NCBI GenBank assembly: GCA_934203355.1 | Contig: CAKPZC010000066.1 | Span: 1-11,717 of the forward strand | DNA length: 11,717 bases | Direction: 5' to 3' | Source: an uncultured Prevotella sp. | GTDB taxonomy: Bacteria > Bacteroidota > Bacteroidia > Bacteroidales > Bacteroidaceae | Part shown: positions 5,847 through 11,717 of the stretch, one piece after another | Numbering within the stretch: position 1 is the stretch's first letter | Layout of the letters: the number at the start of each line of letters is the position of its first letter | The notes under the pieces: model-generated | Seen by the model: only the letters and a program-made list of their open reading frames with translations | Database searches by the model: none | Told to the model about the DNA's origin: nothing | Translations under genes and position numbers: made by a program

Positions 5847-5946
5847 TAACTGCTATTAACACTTATATTTTCAAGCGATAACATTGCAATATCTATCATT
5901 ATTAAGTTATAAATTAATCAACATCATTAATCAATTAGGAACTTTT

Positions 5947-6888
5947 ATGGACCCAAAACTCAGAGGCACCATCTGCGGTATTGCCGCCGCCGTGTTTTAC
6001 GGTACCAATCCGCTTGGCGCCATGAATCTCTACAAAGACGGACTTACAGCCAACTCGGTGCTCGTCTATCGTTTCGGACTCGCTGTTATTATACTCGGAC
6101 TGATGATGCTCGTACAGCGCAAGTCGTTCGCCCTAACCCGCCGCGAATTGCTGACGCTCATTCCGCTCGGCGTGCTGATGGGCTCGTCGTCGTCATCGCT
6201 CTACATCAGCTTCAACCACATGGACGTGGGCATAGCCTCAACATTGCTCTTCATATATCCCGTAATGGTGGCGGTAATAATGGCAACACTGTTCAAGGAG
6301 AAAGTCACGGTAGCCACAGTGGTATCCATAATCCTCGCACTCGCAGGCATCGCCCTACTCAACCACACAAGCGACGGAGCTGCACTGAGTGCTTTGGGAG
6401 TGTGGCTCGTCATGATATCGTCGCTGACGTATGCCGTATATATAGTAGTGGTGAACAAGTCGCAACTGCGCTTGTCGTCGATAAAACTCACGTTCTACGT
6501 ATTGCTCTTCGGCGGATTCGCCATTCTCGGACTGACAGCTGGCATGGGCGAGAGCGTGCAGTGGCTCACCACACCCACGCAATGGATATACGCCCTGCAG
6601 CTCGCAGTAATGCCCACCGTACTGTCGCTCGTACTCATGGTGATTGCCGTGCACGACATTGGCTCTACCCCAACCGCTATCATGGGAGCACTTGAGCCGC
6701 TGACAGCCGTAGCCATCGGCGTGCTGATATTCGGCGAAAGCTTCACCCCAAGACTCGCAATAGGCATTGTGCTCATCCTCACCGCCGTGCTACTCATCAT
6801 TGGCGGCAAGGAACTATCGCCCCACAAGATAACAGTGATGTTGGGACAACTGGGCAGAAAACTCACAAAGACCTGGCGCTGGAAATAA
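5947..6888 (+). CDS. EamA/DMT-superfamily inner-membrane permease
   Basis: This 313-aa protein has about ten hydrophobic helices arranged as two EamA repeats (about residues 5-138 and 148-288), the typical size and layout of drug/metabolite transporters of the RhaT/YdcZ/PecM kind. The second repeat ends with the family hallmark GALEPLTAVAIGVLIFGE, and the first with a matching helix pair followed by FKEKV. The tail GRKLTKTWRWK is basic, consistent with a cytoplasmic C-terminus. These exporters use the proton gradient and handle amino acids, nucleotides or drugs; the substrate cannot be read from sequence. The ATG at 5947 is chosen because it puts the first helix at the normal distance; a TTG at 5884 would add 21 residues of no family likeness. 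A 7-bp inverted repeat (6874-6880 with 6893-6899) straddles the stop codon. The exporter operon begins 53 nt later on the same strand, so readthrough is possible. Confidence 0.88.
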   Translation: MDPKLRGTICGIAAAVFYGTNPLGAMNLYKDGLTANSVLVYRFGLAVIILGLMMLVQRKSFALTRRELLTLIPLGVLMGSSSSSLYISFNHMDVGIASTLLFIYPVMVAVIMATLFKEKVTVATVVSIILALAGIALLNHTSDGAALSALGVWLVMISSLTYAVYIVVVNKSQLRLSSIKLTFYVLLFGGFAILGLTAGMGESVQWLTTPTQWIYALQLAVMPTVLSLVLMVIAVHDIGSTPTAIMGALEPLTAVAIGVLIFGESFTPRLAIGIVLILTAVLLIIGGKELSPHKITVMLGQLGRKLTKTWRWK

Positions 6889-6941
6889 AAAAAGCGCCAC
6901 GCCTGCAACTTTTAGTCATCCCCTGTCGTCAAACAGACAAT

Positions 6942-7661
6942 ATGATTCACTTACAAGACATAAACAAAACATACCAGGGCGCGCAGCCGCTGCACGTGCT
7001 CAAGGGCATAAACCTCGACATCGCCGAGGGCGAATTCGTGTCGATAATGGGAGCATCGGGATCAGGCAAGTCGACATTGCTCAACATATTGGGCATTCTC
7101 GACAACTACGACTCGGGCGAATACCGCCTCGCTGGCAACCTTATCAAGGACCTGTCGGAGACACGAGCCGCCGAATACCGCAACAGAATGATTGGATTCA
7201 TATTCCAATCGTTCAACCTCATCGGGTTCAAAACTGCCGTGGAAAACGTGGAGTTGCCACTCTACTATCAGGGAGTGGCACGCCGCACACGCCACCGACT
7301 CGCCATGGAATATCTCGACCGACTCGGACTGAAGCAATGGGCAGAGCATTATCCCAACGAGATGTCGGGCGGACAGAAACAGCGCGTGGCTATAGCACGA
7401 GCACTTATCACCAAACCGCAGATAATACTCGCCGACGAACCAACTGGAGCTCTCGACTCGAAGACAAGCGTGGAGGTGATGGAACTGCTCAAAAGACTCA
7501 ACGCCGAGGAAGGTGTCACTACGGTTGTCGTGACCCACGAGAGCGGTGTGGCAAACGAGACCAACAAGATTGTGCACATCAAGGACGGACTAATAGGAAG
7601 CATCGAGGACAACCTCGACCACAAGGCAAGCCCGTTCGGAATGGGCGGAATTATGAAGTAA
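6942..7661 (+). CDS. ABC transporter ATPase, LolD/MacB type
   Basis: This 239-aa nucleotide-binding subunit has all the ABC motifs: Walker A GASGSGKST (37-45), Q-loop Gln89 in FQSFN, signature MSGGQ (141-145), Walker B IILADE with catalytic E166, D-loop ALDS and switch His199 in THES. The sequence GEFVSIMGASGSGKSTLLNILG is characteristic of the MacB/LolD/FtsE group, which power mechanotransmission-type transporters acting on periplasmic or membrane-embedded substrates. It is a free subunit, unlike E. coli MacB in which the ATPase is fused to the permease. The C-terminal tail after the D-loop half (DHKASPFGMGGIMK) is a short family-specific extension. It is the first gene of a four-gene run on the plus strand; no good promoter is visible in the 53 nt before it, so it may be read from the EamA gene. 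Confidence 0.93.
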   Translation: MIHLQDINKTYQGAQPLHVLKGINLDIAEGEFVSIMGASGSGKSTLLNILGILDNYDSGEYRLAGNLIKDLSETRAAEYRNRMIGFIFQSFNLIGFKTAVENVELPLYYQGVARRTRHRLAMEYLDRLGLKQWAEHYPNEMSGGQKQRVAIARALITKPQIILADEPTGALDSKTSVEVMELLKRLNAEEGVTTVVVTHESGVANETNKIVHIKDGLIGSIEDNLDHKASPFGMGGIMK

Positions 7662-7662
7662 T

Positions 7663-7690
7663 GTTTAGTGTTTAACGTATAGTGTTTGAT
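7663..7690. repeat. four 7-bp tandem repeats before permease 1
   Basis: The 30-nt linker between the ATPase stop codon (7659-7661) and the permease ATG (7692) is almost entirely four heptamers: GTTTAGT, GTTTAAC, GTATAGT, GTTTGAT. The same heptamer GTTTAGT occurs again just before the ATG of permease 2 (9001-9007). The linker may act as an unstructured, A/U-rich translation leader. Confidence 0.7.
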
Positions 7691-7691
7691 T

Positions 7692-8954
7692 ATGCGCGAC
7701 ATTTTAAAGGAAATATGGACCACCATCACCCACAACCGGTTGCGCACCGTGCTCACCGGATTCTCTGTGGCATGGGGCATCTTCATACTCATCGTGCTAC
7801 TTGGAGCCGGCAACGGACTCATAAACGGAGTGATGGGCAATCGACAGAAGGTGCTCACCAACTCAATGACCATATACGGCGGACAGACATCCATTGCTCA
7901 CGACGGACTCGGCATGGGACGCTCCATTGAGCTGAACGACAAAGACCTGGAAATAACCAAACAAGGATTCACCGCCAACATCGACGATGTGGAAGCCGAA
8001 ATTAAAAAGAGCGGACAGACACTCGCCTACACCGACAACTACATGACGGGAGTAAACGTGAACGGAGTGTTCCCCAACGACGAGGTGATAAACAAGCGCG
8101 AAATGCTGTGCGGACGCTTCCTTAACCAACTCGACATGAGCCAGAGGCGCAAGACGATTGTCGTGTCGGAGGGCATAGCCAAAGAACTAATGCCAAAGGC
8201 TCCGCTCAATCTCAACGGCAGAACAATCAAGGAGGGCAACCTCGCGTTCACCGTGGTGGGTATCTACGACAGCGACAGAAGCCGAATGAGCAACGACGCA
8301 TTCATACCATTCACCACATTCCGCACTATATACAATAGCGGCGACAAGACTGGCGACATCGTCTTCTCGTTTCACGGACTGAAGACCGAGGACGACAACA
8401 CACATTTCGAGAATGACTACCGAGCTCGAATCAACCGGATACACCGAGCCGACCCCACCGACGAGAACTCCATTTGGATATGGAATCGATTCACTCAGGA
8501 CATGCAGATGAACAAGGCTACGGGCATGATAAGCACAGCACTGTGGGTGGTGGGAATACTTACTCTGCTATCGGGCATAGTGGGAGTGTCGAACATCATG
8601 CTCATCACTGTGCGCGAACGAACACATGAGTTCGGCATTCGCAAAGCTATAGGAGCCAAGCCGTGGTCGATACTAAGGCTAATCATTATCGAAAGTGTGG
8701 CAATCACAACTTTCTTCGGCTATATAGGCATGGTGCTCGGCATTGCCGCAACGCAATACATGGATGCCACCATTGGACAAACCAAGGTGGATAACGGACT
8801 GTTCTCTGCCAGCATTTTCATCAACCCAACTGTGAGCATCGGCATATGTGTGCAAGCCACTATACTGATGATTATTGCAGGCACAATAGCTGGACTAATT
8901 CCCGCACGCAAAGCAGCCAAAATACGACCCATCGAAGCACTGAGGGCGGAATGA
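7692..8954 (+). CDS. MacB/FtsX-type ABC permease 1
   Basis: This 420-aa permease has the MacB layout: one N-terminal membrane helix (about 19-40, within NRLRTVLTGFSVAWGIF), a large periplasmic MacB_PCD domain (about 45-275), then an FtsX domain with three helices (about 282-307, 330-352 and 382-402). The coupling segment RERTHEFGIRKAIGA (about 308-322) follows helix 2, and the end PARKAAKIRPIEALRAE is the usual FtsX tail. It should pair with the permease encoded next and with the separate ATPase to form an inner-membrane mechanotransmission exporter. The ATG at 7692 is chosen over an in-frame TTG at 7686, which lies inside the heptamer repeats. The N-terminal and C-terminal segments are clearly paralogous to permease 2, while the periplasmic parts differ. 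The substrate cannot be assigned. Confidence 0.92.
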   Translation: MRDILKEIWTTITHNRLRTVLTGFSVAWGIFILIVLLGAGNGLINGVMGNRQKVLTNSMTIYGGQTSIAHDGLGMGRSIELNDKDLEITKQGFTANIDDVEAEIKKSGQTLAYTDNYMTGVNVNGVFPNDEVINKREMLCGRFLNQLDMSQRRKTIVVSEGIAKELMPKAPLNLNGRTIKEGNLAFTVVGIYDSDRSRMSNDAFIPFTTFRTIYNSGDKTGDIVFSFHGLKTEDDNTHFENDYRARINRIHRADPTDENSIWIWNRFTQDMQMNKATGMISTALWVVGILTLLSGIVGVSNIMLITVRERTHEFGIRKAIGAKPWSILRLIIIESVAITTFFGYIGMVLGIAATQYMDATIGQTKVDNGLFSASIFINPTVSIGICVQATILMIIAGTIAGLIPARKAAKIRPIEALRAE

Positions 8955-8989
8955 GAATGTGGAGTGTGGAATGTGGAATAAGGAATGTT
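8955..8989. repeat. five 7-bp tandem repeats between the permease genes
   Basis: Directly after the permease 1 stop codon come five heptamers in register: GAATGTG, GAGTGTG, GAATGTG, GAATAAG, GAATGTT. They are followed by A/T-rich sequence containing GTTTAGT and then the permease 2 ATG at 9014. The gap is 59 nt to the ATG; a change in copy number would alter the gap length without shifting a frame. Confidence 0.75.
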
Positions 8990-9013
8990 TAATTGAAAAA
9001 GTTTAGTGTTATA

Positions 9014-10261
9014 ATGATAAGATTCGATACCGACCGTCTGCGCGAAATCCTCGACGTGCTCGCACGCAACAAGGCGCGCACTTTTCTCACTGGATTCGGC
9101 GTGTTCTGGGGCGTGTTCATGCTTGTGGGACTTGTGGGAGGAGGCGACGGACTTAAAGAGTTGCTCAACAACAACCTCGCCGGATTTGCTACCAACTCTG
9201 CCCTGGTGTGGGCACAACCCACCACCAAACCCTACCACGGATTCCGCAAGGGACGGCAGTGGGAGATGAACTACAACGACGTGAAGCGACTGCGGGCGCA
9301 AGTGCCAGAGCTCGACGTCATCACACCGACAATATCACGCTGGGGAGCCAACGCCACCCACGACGACCGCTCCTCGTCGGGCATCATCAAGGGCATAATG
9401 CCCGACATGCAATACGTGAGCGAACCCAAAATGATGTATGGACGCTACATCAACGAGATGGACATCAGCCAGGGACGCAAGGTGTGCGTCATAGGCAAAC
9501 AGATATACAAGAACCTGTTTCCGAAAGGAGGCGACCCATGTGGTGATGTGATACGCATCGACTCGGTCTACTTCAGCGTAGTGGGGGTCAACTATGCCGA
9601 CGGCAACATGAATGTCAACGGCAACGACCAGCAGGCAATATACATGCCACTGACTCTGGTGCAACAAATCTATAACCGCGGCAACGGTATAGACATGATA
9701 TGTGTCACGGGACAACGAGGGGTGACGATGAGCGACATCACCGACCACATACGCACAGTTATTGCCCAAGGACACGACGTTGACCCAAACGACGAGAAGG
9801 GAGTAATGGTGTTCAACACCGAAATGATGTTCTCGATTGTCGACAATATGTTCCAGGGCATCAACATTCTTATATGGCTCGTAGGCATAGGCACGCTGCT
9901 GGCAGGAGCTATAGGCGTGTCGAACATCATGATGGTGACGGTGCGCGAGAGAACTGTGGAGATTGGCATAAGGCGCGCCATTGGAGCCACACCACGCAAT
10001 ATCCTGACACAAATAATACAGGAAAGCATACTGCTCACATCGGTGGCAGGAATGAGCGGAATACTATTTGTAGTGCTCATTCTACAGGCACTCGAAATGG
10101 CAAACACCACAGATGGTGTTACTTCAGCCCATTTCCAGATAAATTTCTGGACTGCTGTGGGGGCCGTGGTATTGTTGTCGGCACTCGGCGTGCTGGCAGG
10201 ACTAGCTCCGGCTATGAGAGCAATGCGCATAAAACCAGTCGACGCAATGAGAGACGAATAA
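9014..10261 (+). CDS. MacB/FtsX-type ABC permease 2
   Basis: This 415-aa paralogue of the preceding permease has the same layout: helix 1 (about 19-42, in NKARTFLTGFGVFWGVFM), a periplasmic MacB_PCD domain, then three FtsX helices beginning near residue 283 with NILIWLVGIGTLLAGAIGVSN. The coupling segment is RERTVEIGIRRAIGA and the C-terminus is AMRAMRIKPVDAMRDE. Two different half-permeases with a separate ATPase recall LolC-LolE-LolD, but the adaptor downstream points to MacAB-like export rather than lipoprotein release. The ATG at 9014 is preferred; an in-frame TTG at 8993 would add seven residues (MKKFSVI) and put the first Arg-rich segment further from the start, so it is less likely but not excluded. 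The adaptor gene begins 31 nt downstream. Confidence 0.92.
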   Translation: MIRFDTDRLREILDVLARNKARTFLTGFGVFWGVFMLVGLVGGGDGLKELLNNNLAGFATNSALVWAQPTTKPYHGFRKGRQWEMNYNDVKRLRAQVPELDVITPTISRWGANATHDDRSSSGIIKGIMPDMQYVSEPKMMYGRYINEMDISQGRKVCVIGKQIYKNLFPKGGDPCGDVIRIDSVYFSVVGVNYADGNMNVNGNDQQAIYMPLTLVQQIYNRGNGIDMICVTGQRGVTMSDITDHIRTVIAQGHDVDPNDEKGVMVFNTEMMFSIVDNMFQGINILIWLVGIGTLLAGAIGVSNIMMVTVRERTVEIGIRRAIGATPRNILTQIIQESILLTSVAGMSGILFVVLILQALEMANTTDGVTSAHFQINFWTAVGAVVLLSALGVLAGLAPAMRAMRIKPVDAMRDE

Positions 10262-10292
10262 ACAATAGTATCAAGATAAATCAAAAAAAGCA

Positions 10293-11402
10293 ATGAAAAA
10301 ATACTTCAAATTCATTCTCATGGCTCTCGTAGCCATTGTCTTCATAGGCACATTCGTGTTCCTATACATCAAGTCGCAGCCTCAACCAGTGGTCTACGAC
10401 GAGTTCACACCGAAGAACATGGACATACGCAAGACCACTGTCATCACCGGCAAGATTGAACCACGCAACGAGGTAAATGTGAAGCCGCAGATTTCGGGCA
10501 TTATCACCGAAATTCTCAAAGAGGCAGGCGAGACTGTGGAGGCAGGCGAAGTGATAGCCAAGGTGAAGGTGATTCCCGACATGGGGTCGCTCAGCTCGGC
10601 ACAGTCGCGCGTGCGCTTGGCAAACATCAACGAGCGACAAGCACGCACCGACTACGAACGCGAGAAGACACTGTTCGACAAGGGACTTGTAAGTGCCGAC
10701 GAATACGACAAGATAGCACAGGCATGGCGACAGGCACGCGAGGAAGTGGCAGCCGCACAAGACAATCTTGAGGTGGTGCGCGACGGCGTGTCGAAGTCGA
10801 ACGCATCGGCTTCGTCGACACTCATACGATCGACAGTGACCGGACTTATTCTCGACGTGCCAGTGAAGGTGGGCAACTCAGTAATACTTGCCAATACATT
10901 CAACGACGGCACAACCATAGCCACCGTAGCAAACATGCACGACCTAATATTCCGTGGCAACATCGACGAGACTGAAGTGGGACGACTCAACACGGGAATG
11001 AACATGAAGATAACCATAGGCGCACTGCAAAACCTAAAGTTCGACGCAAAACTGGAATATATATCACCTAAAGCCACCGACCAAAACGGTGCCAACCAGT
11101 TTGAAATCAAAGCTGCCGTCAATGTTCCTGCAAGCGGCCACCAAATACGCTCGGGCTATAGTGCCAACGCCGAGATTATGTTGGCAGAGGCAAGACAGGC
11201 TCTGGCTGTGCCCGAAAGTGCTATTGAGTTTGAAGGCGAAAACACTTATGTATATATAATAAAGGGTGAAGGCGAAAATAAAACCTACGAACGCCGCAAA
11301 GTAACGACTGGACTGTCAGACGGAATACACATCGAAATAAAGAATGGACTCAACAAAAACGAACGTGTGCGCGGACCTAAGCAGGTGAAAAACGACAACT
11401 AA
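10293..11402 (+). CDS. MacA/HlyD-type periplasmic adaptor (membrane fusion protein)
   Basis: This 369-aa adaptor links an inner-membrane transporter to an outer-membrane channel. One N-terminal membrane anchor (about 8-28) is followed by a periplasmic body: first lipoyl half VNVKPQISGIITEILKEAGETVEAGEVIAKV (about 62-92), a helical hairpin rich in Ala, Arg, Glu and Gln (about 102-165), second lipoyl half STVTGLILDVPVKVGNSVILA, a beta-barrel domain (TIATVANMHDLIFRGNIDETEVGRL), and a membrane-proximal domain near the end (VPESAIEF, YVYIIKGEGENKTYERRKVTTGL). Order and size fit MacA. The short helical hairpin suggests it needs a TolC-like partner to span the periplasm, but no such gene is in the module, which ends here with a strong hairpin. 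It is the fourth gene of the exporter run. Confidence 0.92.
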   Translation: MKKYFKFILMALVAIVFIGTFVFLYIKSQPQPVVYDEFTPKNMDIRKTTVITGKIEPRNEVNVKPQISGIITEILKEAGETVEAGEVIAKVKVIPDMGSLSSAQSRVRLANINERQARTDYEREKTLFDKGLVSADEYDKIAQAWRQAREEVAAAQDNLEVVRDGVSKSNASASSTLIRSTVTGLILDVPVKVGNSVILANTFNDGTTIATVANMHDLIFRGNIDETEVGRLNTGMNMKITIGALQNLKFDAKLEYISPKATDQNGANQFEIKAAVNVPASGHQIRSGYSANAEIMLAEARQALAVPESAIEFEGENTYVYIIKGEGENKTYERRKVTTGLSDGIHIEIKNGLNKNERVRGPKQVKNDN

Positions 11403-11483
11403 CAGTTTTTCCCACTCGAAACGTGTAAACGCTTAACCATACACTTGGTGGAAGACCTTGCGGAAACACACCCCTACCCCAAC

Positions 11484-11527
11484 ACCTGCAAAAAGGAATG
11501 TAGCAATTTACATTCCTTTTTGCAGGT
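11484..11527 (+). terminator. terminator hairpin after the exporter operon
   Basis: A perfect 19-bp inverted repeat (11484-11502 with 11509-11527) encloses a 6-nt loop. The upper part, GGAATGTA with TACATTCC, is flanked by A5 on the left and T5 on the right (11517-11521), so the T run forms part of the stem, a form that works in both directions. It lies 81 nt past the adaptor stop codon and isolates the tRNA gene from the operon. Confidence 0.75.
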
Positions 11528-11572
11528 AGACCATAAACTTTTTATGTTAATCATAAAAAAAACGCAAGAAAA

Positions 11573-11604
11573 TTTGGAGATATAAAATAAAAGCACTACC
11601 TTTG
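11573..11604 (+). promoter_or_regulatory. promoter of the tRNA-Val gene
   Basis: TTTG (11573-11576), a 20-nt spacer and TACCTTTG (11597-11604) match the Bacteroidetes housekeeping consensus fully. The start would be near 11611, leaving a 5' leader of about 30 nt before the mature tRNA for RNase P to remove. This is the best promoter in the window. Confidence 0.75.
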
Positions 11605-11640
11605 CACTCGCTTCTGAGAAATAAATCACAACAAGCAAAG

Positions 11641-11717
11641 GGGCGTTTAGCTCAGCTGGTTTAGAGCATCTGCCTTACAAGCAGAGGGTCGGCGGTTCGA
11701 ATCCGTCAACGCCCACC
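11641..11717 (+). tRNA. tRNA-Val (anticodon UAC), cut by the window edge
   Basis: The acceptor stem GGGCGTT pairs perfectly with AACGCCC (11708-11714). The D arm is GCTC with GAGC, and the anticodon stem TCTGC with GCAGA encloses the loop CTTACAA, giving anticodon TAC, which reads valine GUA/GUG. The T arm GGCGG with CCGTC encloses TTCGAAT. The discriminator is A at 11715, and the next two bases CC suggest that the CCA end is encoded, but the window stops before its last base. More tRNA genes may follow, which is common in such clusters. Confidence 0.95.

Noticed and set aside
5884..5946. Upstream TTG start for the EamA permease
   Set aside because: The extra 21 residues fall outside the normal family start, and the ATG at 5947 gives the expected N-terminus.
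6874..6899. A 7-bp inverted repeat around the EamA stop codon as a terminator
   Set aside because: No T run follows the stem on either strand; it may only stabilise the message end, so it is mentioned with the gene but not called a terminator.
11641..11717. tRNA gene as an integration site for a mobile element
   Set aside because: No integrase, no repeated copy of the tRNA 3' end and no foreign-looking genes are present in the window; sequence to the right is not available.

Overview
The window looks like a chromosomal core segment of a Bacteroidales bacterium (Bacteroides/Prevotella/Muribaculaceae-like). This rests on several observations: the promoters fit the Bacteroidetes pattern (TTTG, about 20 nt, then TAnnTTTG) rather than the E. 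coli one; start codons lack Shine-Dalgarno sequences and follow A/T-rich leaders; and the gene content fits (a secreted GH92 mannosidase, a coiled-coil OmpA lipoprotein, and a stand-alone AICAR transformylase of the eukaryote-like type). I see no insertion sequence, phage gene, CRISPR array or toxin-antitoxin pair.

Layout. Positions 1-436 hold no convincing gene. They carry two back-to-back promoters, a degenerate 22-bp tandem repeat array (about 167-302), a strong hairpin terminator (320-363) and an 18-bp duplication. On the minus strand, 437-2701 encodes an exported GH92 alpha-mannosidase, with a promoter and overlapping palindromes in the 260-nt divergent gap. On the plus strand, 2962-3816 encodes an OmpA-family lipoprotein followed by its own terminator. 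Next, on the minus strand, the AICAR transformylase gene (4292-5473) is followed 21 nt later by a 67-aa very basic protein (4067-4270), and the pair ends at a perfect 15-bp hairpin. Divergently, on the plus strand, come a 75-aa HTH-like protein (5579-5806) and a 10-TM EamA/DMT permease (5947-6888).

A four-gene exporter module follows at 6942-11402: a LolD/MacB-type ATPase, two paralogous MacB/FtsX-type permeases and a MacA/HlyD-type periplasmic adaptor. It ends at a 19-bp hairpin. The ATPase would drive a heterodimer of the two permeases, and the adaptor would link it to an outer-membrane channel. No TolC-like gene is present in this stretch. The window closes with a tRNA-Val(UAC) gene driven by a very good Bacteroidetes-type promoter.

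The protein-coding content is ordinary. The least explained signals lie between genes: the 22-bp array sits between a promoter and a terminator and could be a repeat-built non-coding RNA, and both linkers in front of the two permease genes are made of 7-bp tandem repeats.
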